Positions 1 through 8,977 of a stretch of DNA of 64,000 nucleotides are shown one piece after another (the stretch's first letter is position 1; the number at the start of each line of letters is the position of its first letter). The stretch comes from Henriciella sp. AS95. GTDB lineage: Bacteria; Pseudomonadota; Alphaproteobacteria; Caulobacterales; Hyphomonadaceae. The translations under genes and the position numbers were made by a program. The stretch is from NCBI RefSeq assembly GCF_038900055.1, contig NZ_JBBMQM010000001.1, positions 3,286,001 to 3,350,000 on the forward strand. Reading direction: 5' to 3'. The notes under the pieces are model-generated. The model did no database searches, was not told where the DNA came from, and worked only from the letters and a program-made list of their open reading frames with translations.

Positions 1-403
1 CGACATAGAGCCGTCGCACGAAAGGCGTACTGGCGCTCTCTGGCAGTTCAGAGCGTGCGCCATCCACCTTGGCCCGGATCAGCGTCCAGGCATCATCCAC
101 CTCAGTCTCTGTAAGATCCTCGCGAATGAGCACGGTAATTTGCGAGACATTGGCGCGCGACACAGAATGGACTTCGTCAATCTCCGGCAATTCACGGATG
201 GCCGATTCAATCGGATCGGTGACGGTTGCCTCGATGCGCTCTGCATCCGCCCCCGGAAGGGTCGTCAGGACATAGCCATAGCGCTCGACCAGCGTAGGGT
301 CTTCCTGTCGCCCCAGCGTAAGAATGGAGCCGACCGCGCCCGCCAGCGCGATCAGGATAACAAGAATGGAAAGGCGCGGCAGCCGATAGAAGAGCGTTCG
401 CAT
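1..403 (-). CDS. RND efflux transporter, N-terminal part (cut by window edge)
   Basis: Reading the minus strand from the ATG at 403 gives 134 codons that stay open to the window edge. The start (MRTLFYRLPRLSILVILIAL) is the cytoplasmic N-terminus plus first membrane helix typical of AcrB/HAE1-type inner-membrane pumps. It is followed by a periplasmic porter segment with the family-like stretches RQEDPTLVERYG and LPGADAERIEATVTDPIE. RND pumps export drugs, solvents or metals using the proton gradient, together with a membrane-fusion protein and an outer-membrane channel. The gene starts 6 bp after the fusion-protein gene, so the two are surely co-transcribed. About 85-90% of the gene lies outside the window and the substrate cannot be told. 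Confidence 0.9.
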   Translation of the reverse strand, partial: MRTLFYRLPRLSILVILIALAGAVGSILTLGRQEDPTLVERYGYVLTTLPGADAERIEATVTDPIESAIRELPEIDEVHSVSRANVSQITVLIREDLTETEVDDAWTLIRAKVDGARSELPESASTPFVRRLYV

Positions 404-409
404 CGCCGT

Positions 410-1591
410 CTAGCCTTCATTCGCCGTCGTGGCTGTCGGGTCGAGCTTTGGCAGGACAGGCTGTCCCGGCGTGATGCGCTGCAGGCCATCCATGATGATC
501 CGGTCGCCATCCGACACGGCCCCGCGCACATAGGCCCTGTCGCCTTCGCTCTGGATCACTTCCACAAGGCCCGGCCTTGCGCGCCAGACACCGTCTTCCT
601 GCCGCGCAATGTAAATCGACCAGAGACCTCGCTGGCCTTCTGACAAGGCGCTGACCGGCACCCATAAGCCCGGTTCGGAGACATTGCGCTGCAGTTCGAG
701 GCGGACCACAGCCCCTGTCGAGACGGCTGTGTTATCGACGATATCGAAGACTGTCGTGACGGTGCGCTGCCCGGAATCGATGATGCCGGTTACCGCGCGC
801 AATTTTGCAGTCACCGCACCGCGATCGCCGAGCAGTTCATAATCGTGCCCGATGTCCAGTTCGGCCGCCAGGCTCGATGGCAACCCGATGCGCGCTTCGA
901 GAGCGTCAGTTTCGACCAGTTCAAACACAGGGGCGCCCGGCGAAGCGATCGCGCCTTCATCGAAATTCCGATGCGTGATCATCCCCCCATAAGGCGCCGT
1001 GATCCGTGAGAGGTCGATCTGCACCCGCAGCGTCTCGGCCTGTGCGCTCGCCGCATCGATCCGCGCCTTCGCGGTCGTCGCCTGGGCGACCGCCTCGTCG
1101 ACCCGTTGCTGGGCGACATGACCCTTGGCCAGCAGCGCGTTCTGCCGCTCGACCGTCGACATGGCGAGCGCGTGGTTCGCGACTGCTTCGGCGATCTGGG
1201 CCTCAGCGGAAACGAGTTGAGAGCGCAGGCCACGCGTATCGAGGACAGCCAGCGACTGTCCCGCCACGACTCGGTCCCCCACATCGACATCCATTCGAGC
1301 AATTCGCCCACCCGCCGAAAATCCGAGTTCGCTCGTGCGCTTGGCGGACACCAGGCCCGTAAACTTCTCATCGAGATCAAGCGATTGCTGAAGATTGGCG
1401 GTTATCACGTCAACGCTGAGCGGCGTCGGTTTTTCTGAAATGATCAACGGTCCCTCGCTGGAGCGTTGAGTGAGGACGAATGCCCCGAGCCCCGCCAGCG
1501 CAATCAGGATGACCACCAGAAACAGCAGGCCTTTGAGAAAGCTTGGCTTTGGTTCGCGTGGTTCTGAATAGTCGTGATCAGACATGGACAT
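410..1591 (-). CDS. RND efflux periplasmic adaptor (membrane fusion protein)
   Basis: The 393-aa protein has one N-terminal membrane helix (about residues 20-41). Then come a lipoyl/biotinyl half-motif (GFSAGGRIARMDVDVGDRV), a coiled-coil hairpin with Ala/Glu/Gln heptads (about 115-200), the second lipoyl half and beta-barrel (ITAPYGGMITHRNFDEGAI), and a membrane-proximal domain ending near VPVSAL. This is the order of HlyD/AcrA-type adaptors, which bridge the inner-membrane RND pump and the outer-membrane channel. There is no lipobox, so it is anchored by the helix. It lies between the TetR regulator (2 bp away) and the pump (6 bp away). Start M1 or M3 cannot be separated. Family assignment is firm; substrate is unknown. 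Confidence 0.93.
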   Translation of the reverse strand: MSMSDHDYSEPREPKPSFLKGLLFLVVILIALAGLGAFVLTQRSSEGPLIISEKPTPLSVDVITANLQQSLDLDEKFTGLVSAKRTSELGFSAGGRIARMDVDVGDRVVAGQSLAVLDTRGLRSQLVSAEAQIAEAVANHALAMSTVERQNALLAKGHVAQQRVDEAVAQATTAKARIDAASAQAETLRVQIDLSRITAPYGGMITHRNFDEGAIASPGAPVFELVETDALEARIGLPSSLAAELDIGHDYELLGDRGAVTAKLRAVTGIIDSGQRTVTTVFDIVDNTAVSTGAVVRLELQRNVSEPGLWVPVSALSEGQRGLWSIYIARQEDGVWRARPGLVEVIQSEGDRAYVRGAVSDGDRIIMDGLQRITPGQPVLPKLDPTATTANEG

Positions 1592-1593
1592 GA

Positions 1594-2271
1594 CTAATCG
1601 CCCCTCTTCTGGCGTGACGCTCCGGGACGGGCTTCCAGTCCGCGAATTGTAAGATCGGCATGATACTCCACGAACGCATCCCGGCTGAGCGAACTCTGCA
1701 TGACAGACATGTCCGGAAAGGTTGGAAACTGCGCCATCATCATGGCGACGCCGTGCATTGATGCCCAGAGCGCATTGGCTGTGTCGACAAGTGGTAGGTC
1801 TGCGCGAAAATGCCCCGTCTCGACACCTTCTTCGACCAGGCCGACCAGCACCAGGAAAGCGCGGGCGCGGTTCGTATGGCTGATCGGCTCATCATCCGAC
1901 GCTGCCGGCTTGAGCGGTGCCTGAGCCGAGAAGGCTGCAATATAATGATGCGGCTTTTCGAGCGCGGTATTCACATATCCGACAATGCAGGCCCGTGCCC
2001 GCTCCGGAAAGGATTCCGAACACTCATACATGTCATGAACAATGCTCAGAATACGCGCGAAAAATGCCTCTTTCAGCTCATTGACGAGTTCATTCTTGGA
2101 CTCGAAATATTTGTAGATGGCGGCCGGAGAATAATCGATTTCGTCGGCGATTCGGCGAATGGAAAGTCCCGCCTCGCCTTCATCGGCGAACACGCGCTCC
2201 GCCGCTTCCAGAATGGAGTCGCGTACACGCAGCCGCCGTCTCTCGGCGGGAGTAATCATCTGGTCATCCAT
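1594..2271 (-). CDS. TetR/AcrR-family transcriptional regulator of the efflux operon
   Basis: A 225-aa regulator. The N-terminal HTH (about residues 10-60) contains the typical series RDSILEAAERVFADEGEAGL then IADEIDYSPAAIYKYFESKN. The C-terminal ligand domain carries ALWASMHGVAMMM, like the WHG-type TetR C-terminal domains. It is the first gene of the operon with the RND adaptor and pump, so it very likely represses its own operon until a toxic ligand binds. An operator-like dyad lies just upstream (2334-2356). The open frame extends to an ATG at 2286, but the ATG at 2271 has a GAGG 9 nt ahead and is preferred; an ATG at 2259 is also possible. Confidence 0.9.
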   Translation of the reverse strand: MDDQMITPAERRRLRVRDSILEAAERVFADEGEAGLSIRRIADEIDYSPAAIYKYFESKNELVNELKEAFFARILSIVHDMYECSESFPERARACIVGYVNTALEKPHHYIAAFSAQAPLKPAASDDEPISHTNRARAFLVLVGLVEEGVETGHFRADLPLVDTANALWASMHGVAMMMAQFPTFPDMSVMQSSLSRDAFVEYHADLTIRGLEARPGASRQKRGD

Positions 2272-2333
2272 CCACTCAGCCCTCATTGGGGAGAGTGACC
2301 TTCATAAACTGAAACGGACGTTAAGAAAAGACC

Positions 2334-2356
2334 GTTCATTTTGTGAACACCGTTCA
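2334..2356. promoter_or_regulatory. Probable TetR operator (overlapping dyads)
   Basis: Three 5-bp half-sites are evenly arranged: GTTCA (2334-2338), TGAAC (2344-2348) and GTTCA (2352-2356). They form a 5-5-5 dyad and an overlapping 5-3-5 dyad, TGAAC-ACC-GTTCA, a form common for TetR/AcrR repressors. The site lies between the divergent tetR-efflux operon and the nitroreductase gene, so one repressor could control both. The pattern is seen directly; binding is inferred. Confidence 0.6.
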
Positions 2357-2407
2357 CTCGCCCACCCAACTTGCAACTTATTCTTATTCTCATTTTTATC
2401 AGTGACG

Positions 2408-3076
2408 ATGGCTGACAAGACCGGCCTCAGAGCCTATCTAGCGCAGATGACTGAGATATTTCCTCCTGCGCCCGCGGTAGGCACGCCGATGCTTCCCGCT
2501 CGCCCCTCCCCGGAAGCCTGCGGTTTCCTCTCTCTGCGCCGTTCCGCCAACAAGGCAATGCTCACCTCACCCGGTCCAACCGGTGAGGCGCTGAACGAAA
2601 TCCTTGCAACGGCGATGCGCGTCCCTGACCACCGGCGCATGTCGCCCTGGCGCTTCATCATCTTCGAAGGCGACGCACGAGCGAGGTTTGGGCAGGCCGC
2701 CGCAGAGGTCCAACGGTCTGAAGACCCATCTGCGAAGCCTGAAGCCCTTGAAGCGACAAAGACTCTGCTCATGCGGGCACCGACAGTCGTGGCGGTCGTG
2801 TCCAGTCCAACCGATGACGGCAAGACGCCTGTCTGGGAGCAGGAGCTGTCGACCGGTGCCGTCACCTATAACCTCCTCCTCGCCGCCAACGCGGCCGGCT
2901 GGGCCGGTGTATGGCTGACTGAATGGCTCGCCTTCTCCGAGGGCATCAACAAGCTTCTCGGCCTTGAGGACAATGAACGCCTCGCCGGCTACATCTATCT
3001 CGGCACCGCCACCGCTGACCCGCAGGAACGCGCCCGACCGGACGCCGCCCCACTCATCAGCCACTGGTCCGGCTGA
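2408..3076 (+). CDS. Nitroreductase family protein (YdjA-like)
   Basis: About 222 aa from the ATG at 2408; an in-frame ATG at 2447 is the alternative start. The start FLSLRRSANKAML resembles the family's FMN-phosphate-binding RRS motif. TAMRVPDHRRMSPWRFIIFE and ANAAGWAGVWLTEWLAFSEGINKLLGL fit the single-domain YdjA/TdsD-type nitroreductases, which are FMN-dependent NAD(P)H oxidoreductases. The gene is divergent from the tetR-efflux operon with the operator dyad between them, so it may belong to the same detoxification regulon. The physiological substrate is not predictable. The open frame runs further upstream into tetR but that part is a shadow. Confidence 0.85.
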   Translation: MADKTGLRAYLAQMTEIFPPAPAVGTPMLPARPSPEACGFLSLRRSANKAMLTSPGPTGEALNEILATAMRVPDHRRMSPWRFIIFEGDARARFGQAAAEVQRSEDPSAKPEALEATKTLLMRAPTVVAVVSSPTDDGKTPVWEQELSTGAVTYNLLLAANAAGWAGVWLTEWLAFSEGINKLLGLEDNERLAGYIYLGTATADPQERARPDAAPLISHWSG

Positions 3077-3167
3077 GGCCGCAGGCCGCTTTCACTTTTG
3101 GTCAGGTATTGCGCTGATTCATGAGCCCGCTATTTCTGGATCCTGTTGAATCGGGGACAGAAGACGC

Positions 3168-5180
3168 ATGATCAGACTACTCGCCGCCATCATCGCAATG
3201 GCGGCCATCAGCCTTCCGGCCAATGCGTGGAAGAACTATAGCTCGTCGGACAAATTCGACACCGAGTGCCGCGAGCCCAACAATGGCGTTGGCTGCATCA
3301 TCGAGGCCGAACAGGTCTATGTTCGCCCGTCAACAGAGGGCGCCGCCCCCAGGAAGCTGTCGCTGGTGAAGCACTTCATACGCGGCGAGGAAACACTCAT
3401 CCCCATCCTCGAACGCCAGGGCACAACCGGGCCGGCTTACGAGAAATTCGCGCAGGAAAATCTCGGCTTCGGCAAGAATAACTGGCTTTCCTACATCGCC
3501 AATCAGACTGTTCTGACCGGCATTGCGGACGACCAGGGAAACATCCTGCTGCCAGCTGAATACAGATGGGCTTATCCCGTCTCCGACAAGCTCGCCTACG
3601 TGCAACGCCTCGATCTACAGTATGGGTACGTCACGCTGGACGGCACAGCATCTTTTACGCCGACGTCTTTCTACTGGTCGCATATCAATCAACAGTACGG
3701 GAAGACGCCAGATCAGCCTCTCATTGTCCGGTTTGAAGGCCCGACAGATTCAGACGGTCTGAAATCCTACCTCTTCCCGGGCCCGACGGGCGAGATCGAC
3801 CTGACCATCGACCGCGTCGTGGAACGGCGCGAACCGGACAAGGGCAACGACTTTTACGTCTTCAACAACAATCTATACGCCTTTCCCGTGCGCGCCGAAG
3901 ATGGCAGCGAATTCTCTGTCTATGTCGACCCGTTCAAGCTGGAGATCGACCATCTCGGTCCGCAGCTCACCATCATGGCGATTGGTCACTCGCTCGATAA
4001 CAAGCCCCCCAATCAATGGACGCGCCTGAGCCCCAAAAGCATGGATGAACTCGATCGTCTCGCCAGGAGTTCCGGCACGGACTTTGTAAATATGCCGCTG
4101 GAAAAGCGGGGCACGCTCGCCTCCGGCCACGGCGTCTTTGGCGGCGACATCTATGTGCCGCTAAGCTTGGAGGATGGTACGCCGATCGAACTGAAAGACG
4201 GCGCCGTTGGCATGGTGCCACTCTACGTCAACGACCACATGGACATTTCGGTTACAGGCGTACGAGGATGGCTCGTTGTCTACGGCGAAGGGCCGGAGCG
4301 ATACTACCGCTTCATTACCCATGTCGTTGGCGGGCCGGAATTTCATGAGCCATTATCCGGTAACGTGAACGAGCTGGCACCGATCAATGTCAATCTGTAT
4401 GCCGTCAACGCGCTGAAACTGGCAGACGTCTGGGTCGGATCAATGGACGAAGACGTCTACAGCGACATGTTCAGGGGCCAGAACCCCAAAGACATTCCAT
4501 CCATGCCACTTCAAGCCGCCGTGCGCTTCTTCGAAGACCCGGACCTTGGCGCGGCAGGCGGTATTTCTGACTGGTACACGCTCGGAGCTTCCGGGGAAGA
4601 TGCTTATGTCCGCCAGACGGCGGAGCATCGAAATCCGCAATTCTACAAATCATCTCCCGATGATCCGCAAACCCTTGTCACCGAAGAGATCATCAAGCAG
4701 GCACGGGCCCTGTTCGAGGAAAAATACGACTCCCGGATGGGCTATGAATATCCCGAAGAATGGGCCGCCGTTCGCGCCGAGCGCCTCGCGAAAAGCCAGC
4801 GCGAAAAGGCCGATGAGATTCTCGCCAATGGCTACGAAATCGAGTTCAACGACCTCTTCTACACCGTTGCACGGACGCAAGGCGGCAAATACCTCCAGGC
4901 TTACTGGAACAGGTACAAGCAGTTGCCGAATGAGGCCGATGCCAGCGATATCTGCAGCCGTTTCGGCAATAACAGCCGCGAGTGCGGGACCGTCTGGCGG
5001 TGGGCTCAAGCCAAATATGAAGGCCGCGCCGAGGCTGAGCGCGTTGCCGCCGAAGAGTACGCCCGCAAGGCCTACCGCCACCCGATCTTCGACTGGAAGC
5101 CAGATTACCGCCCGCCGCCAAACTATCAGGGCCGCTGCTACAATCAGGGCGATGGCACGGAGAAATGCTTCTACGACTAG
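3168..5180 (+). CDS. Large secreted protein of unknown function
   Basis: 670 aa with a clear signal peptide (MIRLLAAIIAMAAISLPANA, predicted cut after ANA). The mature part has an N-terminal Cys pair (CREPNNGVGC), a stretch with WG-repeat-like character (YGYVTLDGT, about 150-160), a long beta-rich middle and a helical charged C-terminal third. It ends with paired cysteines (CSRFGNNSREC, CYNQGDGTEKC), probably disulfides in the periplasm or outside the cell. There is no lipobox. I do not recognise a named family. It stands alone: a 91-bp gap follows the nitroreductase and an MFS gene follows 55 bp downstream on the same strand. Confidence 0.75.
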   Translation: MIRLLAAIIAMAAISLPANAWKNYSSSDKFDTECREPNNGVGCIIEAEQVYVRPSTEGAAPRKLSLVKHFIRGEETLIPILERQGTTGPAYEKFAQENLGFGKNNWLSYIANQTVLTGIADDQGNILLPAEYRWAYPVSDKLAYVQRLDLQYGYVTLDGTASFTPTSFYWSHINQQYGKTPDQPLIVRFEGPTDSDGLKSYLFPGPTGEIDLTIDRVVERREPDKGNDFYVFNNNLYAFPVRAEDGSEFSVYVDPFKLEIDHLGPQLTIMAIGHSLDNKPPNQWTRLSPKSMDELDRLARSSGTDFVNMPLEKRGTLASGHGVFGGDIYVPLSLEDGTPIELKDGAVGMVPLYVNDHMDISVTGVRGWLVVYGEGPERYYRFITHVVGGPEFHEPLSGNVNELAPINVNLYAVNALKLADVWVGSMDEDVYSDMFRGQNPKDIPSMPLQAAVRFFEDPDLGAAGGISDWYTLGASGEDAYVRQTAEHRNPQFYKSSPDDPQTLVTEEIIKQARALFEEKYDSRMGYEYPEEWAAVRAERLAKSQREKADEILANGYEIEFNDLFYTVARTQGGKYLQAYWNRYKQLPNEADASDICSRFGNNSRECGTVWRWAQAKYEGRAEAERVAAEEYARKAYRHPIFDWKPDYRPPPNYQGRCYNQGDGTEKCFYD

Positions 5181-5235
5181 CCGCTATTCGTGATCGGGCA
5201 TTTCCAAATGCCATGAAACCCACCACAAGAACCGC

Positions 5236-6444
5236 ATGTTCGCTTTCCTGAAGACAAATGCCCGCTGGATCGCTGGCGGCTTCCTGCTGACCTTCTTCTC
5301 ATCCTTCGGCCAGACCTTCTTCATCGGCCTGTCCGGGGAAGAGCTGCGCGCGAAGTTTGATCTCACCGACGGCCAGTTCGGCCTGACCTATATGCTGGCC
5401 ACGCTCGGCAGCGCGGCAACCTTGCCGTTCCTGGGACGAACATTGGACCACATGCCAGGCCGCAAGGTGGCGCTCTTCGTCATTCCACTGCTGGCGCTCG
5501 CCTGCCTTCTGATCAGCTATGCGCCATCGGTCATCGTGATGATCGCCGCGCTCTACATGCTGCGCCTCTTCGGACAGGGCATGATGACCCATACCTCGCT
5601 GACGGAAATCGGCCGCTGGTTTGCCGCCGGACGGGGGCGGGCAACCTCGCTCGTCGTGCCGGGCCACCAGACAGGCGAGGCGCTTCTTCCCGTCACCTTC
5701 ACGCTGATTGCAGCTGCGCTTGGCTGGCAAGCCGCATGGATCTGCGCGGCGGTGCTTCTCATCGTCTTTGCCCTTCCCGCCATACAGCTTCTCTGGCGCG
5801 TTGAGCGCACGCCGCATTCGGCCGCCCCAGACGATCCGCCCGAGCGAACGGCTCGCGACTGGACCCTGAAAGAGACAATCCGCGACCCCAATTTTTACCT
5901 GCTGCTCGTCGGCGTACTTGCGCCCCCATTCATCGGCACGACGGTTTTCTTCCATCAGGACTACATGATCGAACTGCGCGGCTACAGCCCGTACGCCTTT
6001 GCCGGCGCCTTCCCCATGATGGCGGCGACGACCGTCACATTCTCACTGATTTGCGGGGCGCTCGTAGACCGGTTAGGGGCGAGCCGTCTGCTCCCTTATT
6101 TCCTGCTCCCGCTCGCCGTCGCCAGCGCTGCCGCAGGACTGCTCACGCCGGTCTGGGGCATATATGTCTTCATGGTCCTCATGGGCGTCAGCTATGGATT
6201 TACCTCCACCCTGCTCGGCGCGCTCTGGCCGGAAGTCTACGGCATCAAATATCTCGGCTCGATCCGGTCGATCATTGTTGCCGCAATGGTCTTCTCCACG
6301 GCGCTCGGCCCCGGCCTCACCGGTGCCCTCATCGACGCAGGCATCGAATTGCCGACCCAGCTGCTCTGGATGTCCGGCTGGTGCCTCATTGCATGCCTCG
6401 TACTGGGCATGATCTCACCGAAACTTGCCGCGCGTAGCCGCTAG
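5236..6444 (+). CDS. Major facilitator superfamily transporter
   Basis: 402 aa, about 12 hydrophobic segments, with a family-A-like loop between helices 2 and 3 (GRTLDHMPGRKVALF). The central loop with charged residues (RVERTPHSAAPDDPPERTARDW, roughly 195-216) separates the two six-helix halves. It acts in the inner membrane as a secondary transporter. The closest type by eye is the OFA/monocarboxylate-like MFS group, but the substrate is not predictable. Its stop codon overlaps the convergent acyl-CoA dehydrogenase stop by 4 bp, so no terminator fits between them. Confidence 0.88.
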   Translation: MFAFLKTNARWIAGGFLLTFFSSFGQTFFIGLSGEELRAKFDLTDGQFGLTYMLATLGSAATLPFLGRTLDHMPGRKVALFVIPLLALACLLISYAPSVIVMIAALYMLRLFGQGMMTHTSLTEIGRWFAAGRGRATSLVVPGHQTGEALLPVTFTLIAAALGWQAAWICAAVLLIVFALPAIQLLWRVERTPHSAAPDDPPERTARDWTLKETIRDPNFYLLLVGVLAPPFIGTTVFFHQDYMIELRGYSPYAFAGAFPMMAATTVTFSLICGALVDRLGASRLLPYFLLPLAVASAAAGLLTPVWGIYVFMVLMGVSYGFTSTLLGALWPEVYGIKYLGSIRSIIVAAMVFSTALGPGLTGALIDAGIELPTQLLWMSGWCLIACLVLGMISPKLAARSR

Positions 6445-8207
6445 GCCAGATCGAACAGCGCTTCACCCTCAGACAGGAAGCTGTCGCCGCCGCGCGTAAT
6501 GCCGGACACCCGCCCCGGCGCTTCAGCAAGCGAGGTTTCCGCAAAGAATCCAGCCAGAGCGGTCATCCGCCCGCGCAAGGCGCCACTCTCTTTGCGCCCT
6601 TCCAGCGCGGCCATTGTCAGGAAGTGCCCGCCAATGACATCGCCAGCCAGTTTCAGATAGGCCGTTGCGCCGGACAGGCCTTTTTCCTTTTCAGCTTTCA
6701 TCGCCTCGACCATCCAGCCCGTCGCTTCGGTGAGTGCATCGGCGGCAGCGGCCAGCCGGTCGGCAATCTGGACAAGCTGAGGATCATTCGTTTCACGCGC
6801 TGACGTCGCCGTATCTTGCACTTCGGCGATCATGTCGGACATCGCTTTACCGCCCGCCATGGACAGCTTTCGGCCGACGAGATCAATCGCCTGAATGCCG
6901 TTTGTACCTTCATAGATCGGCGCAATCCGGGCATCGCGGTAAAGCTGCGCCGCCAGCGTTTCGTTCATGAAACCCATGCCGCCATGAATCTGCACGCCAA
7001 GGTTTGCCACATCGACCCCGACATCGGTCGCCCAGGCTTTCGCGATGGGCGTCAGCAACTCCTCGCGCAGTCTTGCCGCCTCCTTCTGGGCTGCATCCTC
7101 ACTCGTCTCGGCCAGATCAGCCGCGACACCGCAGGCATAGCAGATCGCGCGCGCCGCCATCACGTCAGCCCGCATTGTCGTCAACGTCCGGCGCACATCG
7201 GCATGGTGGAGAATCGGCGCGGGGCCATCAACGCCCTCGACTTTGCCCTGTTTACGCTCCTGTGCGTACGCATAGGCCGTCTGGTACGCCGCCTCGCCGA
7301 CGCCGACGCCCTCGAGGCCAACATTGAGCCGCGCCGAATTCATCATCGTGAACATGCAGGCGAGGCCTTTATTCTCTTCGCCAACGAGCCAGCCTGCCGC
7401 GCCGTCATACTCCATGACGCAGGTCGGAGACGCATGGATACCGATCTTCTTCTCTAGACCGATACACTGGACCTTGTTTCGCTCACCCAGTGACCCGTCA
7501 TCCTTCACCATCACCTTCGGCACGACGAACAGCGAAATGCCGCGTGAGCCCTCCGGTGCATCCGGCAGGCGCGCAAGAACAAGGTGGATGATATTCTCCG
7601 CCATGTCGTGATCGCCCCAGGTGATATAAATTTTCTGGCCGGTAATCGCATAGGATCCATCGCCATTCGGCACGGCCTTCGTTTTCAGGGCGCCGACATC
7701 AGAGCCAGCCTGCGGCTCGGTGAGGTTCATTGTTCCGGTCCATTCGCCGCTCACCAGCTTGGGAAGATACTTTTCCTGCTCTTCGCGCGAGCCATGAGCG
7801 ACCAGCGCCTCAATCGCCCCCAGACTGAGCATCGGACAGAGGCCGAAGCTCATATTTGCCCCATGAATGAGCTCAAGCACAGCATTTGCGAGCACTTTGG
7901 GAAGCCCCTGCCCGCCCCATTCGACCGGGGCGGCAAGGCCCATCCAGCCACCGTCGACGAACTGCTGATAGGCCTCTGCAAATCCATGCGGCGCAACAAC
8001 GCCATCACCGGTCAGTTGCGCGCCTTGCTCGTCGCCGGCCTGGTTCAGCGGGGCCAGGACTTCGGCGGCCAACTTTCCAGCTTCTTCAAGAATCGGATCA
8101 ATCAGGTCCAAGTCGAAGTCTTCAAAGGCGCGGGCTGGCAAACGATCAATTCGTGCCAGTGATTTCAACGCGAACGCAATATCTTCGACTGGTGCTCTAT
8201 ACGCCAT
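6441..8207 (-). CDS. Acyl-CoA dehydrogenase, long form (DmdC-like)
   Basis: 588 aa. It has the acyl-CoA dehydrogenase N-terminal helical domain, then MNLTEPQAGSDVGALKTKA (FAD/substrate-binding middle domain), then QIHGGMGFMNETLAAQLYRDARIAPIYEGTNGIQAIDLVGRK, where the Glu of YEGTN is at the usual catalytic-base region. A C-terminal extension of about 120 residues is typical of the 590-600-aa subgroup that includes methylmercaptopropionyl-CoA dehydrogenase DmdC. It oxidises an acyl-CoA to the enoyl-CoA using FAD and ETF. The frame opens at 8258, but the ATG at 8207 has an AGGAG 9 nt upstream and gives the family start MAYRAPVED. Substrate is unknown. Confidence 0.92.
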   Translation of the reverse strand: MAYRAPVEDIAFALKSLARIDRLPARAFEDFDLDLIDPILEEAGKLAAEVLAPLNQAGDEQGAQLTGDGVVAPHGFAEAYQQFVDGGWMGLAAPVEWGGQGLPKVLANAVLELIHGANMSFGLCPMLSLGAIEALVAHGSREEQEKYLPKLVSGEWTGTMNLTEPQAGSDVGALKTKAVPNGDGSYAITGQKIYITWGDHDMAENIIHLVLARLPDAPEGSRGISLFVVPKVMVKDDGSLGERNKVQCIGLEKKIGIHASPTCVMEYDGAAGWLVGEENKGLACMFTMMNSARLNVGLEGVGVGEAAYQTAYAYAQERKQGKVEGVDGPAPILHHADVRRTLTTMRADVMAARAICYACGVAADLAETSEDAAQKEAARLREELLTPIAKAWATDVGVDVANLGVQIHGGMGFMNETLAAQLYRDARIAPIYEGTNGIQAIDLVGRKLSMAGGKAMSDMIAEVQDTATSARETNDPQLVQIADRLAAAADALTEATGWMVEAMKAEKEKGLSGATAYLKLAGDVIGGHFLTMAALEGRKESGALRGRMTALAGFFAETSLAEAPGRVSGITRGGDSFLSEGEALFDLA

Positions 8208-8327
8208 CTCATGCATCTCCTGGATATGTGCTATGGAGAAAAACCTGTTGGTCGCCATAAAACTGAATGCGACCTAGGTTAACCTCAGCAGAACAGTTAT
8301 ATGTCGGATATTCAAAGGAGATCGTCC

Positions 8328-8948
8328 ATGCGCAGAATTATCGCATCCCTGTCAGTCGCAGCCCTGCTATCGGCACCTGCCCTCGCAGAACAGACGCTTG
8401 ATGGCGTCGCCGCAGACACCTACCAGCTCGACAAGACCCACGCCTTTCTGACCTGGACCGTCGAACACAATGGTCTGTCCAGCTATACGGTCAATTTCAC
8501 GGATTTTGACGCGACGCTGGAGTTTGACCCGGAAGATCTTTCGGCCTCGTCAGTCACGGTCACGATCGATCCGATGGGCCTCGAAACCAACTACCCGGAC
8601 GACGCCAAGCGCGGCGAGTGGCATGAAGAACTCTCCACCGATGATCGTTTTCTGAATGGCGACGAGCATCCCGAGATCACATTCGTTTCGACCAGCGCAG
8701 AACAGACGGGCGACTTTACTGGCACCGTCACGGGTGACCTCACCTTCCTCGGTGTCACCAAGCCGGTCACGATGGACGTCACCTATAATGGCGTTGGAAA
8801 TGTTCCCTGGTACGGCGACCGCGACATTCTGGGCTTCACGGCGACCACAACAATCAATCGGTCGGACTTCGGCATGGATGCCATGCTCGGCATGATTTCC
8901 GACGAAACCAAAATCGAATTCTCAGGCGAATTCCTGCAGAACGAATAG
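8328..8948 (+). CDS. YceI-family periplasmic protein
   Basis: 206 aa with signal peptide MRRIIASLSVAALLSAPALA and a single YceI lipocalin-like beta-barrel: YQLDKTHAFLTWTVEHNGLS, FDATLEFDPEDLSASSVTVTI, then HPEITFVSTSA and DLTFLGVTKPVTMDVTYN. YceI proteins bind long isoprenoids such as polyisoprenoid quinone-like molecules in the periplasm. The start at 8328 is chosen because an AGGAG sits 7 nt upstream and the signal peptide then begins correctly; the frame opens earlier at 8301. It is the first of three YceI-domain genes in a row, presumably one operon. Confidence 0.93.
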   Translation: MRRIIASLSVAALLSAPALAEQTLDGVAADTYQLDKTHAFLTWTVEHNGLSSYTVNFTDFDATLEFDPEDLSASSVTVTIDPMGLETNYPDDAKRGEWHEELSTDDRFLNGDEHPEITFVSTSAEQTGDFTGTVTGDLTFLGVTKPVTMDVTYNGVGNVPWYGDRDILGFTATTTINRSDFGMDAMLGMISDETKIEFSGEFLQNE

Positions 8949-8977
8949 TCCACACGAACCATTTAAGGCTCAGCCCT

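Noticed and set aside
5299-5955. Long open frames opposite the MFS, efflux and oxidase genes (such as this 218-codon one)
   Set aside because: They are GC-rich antisense shadows without motifs, signal peptides or ribosome-binding sites, and they lie wholly inside well-supported genes.
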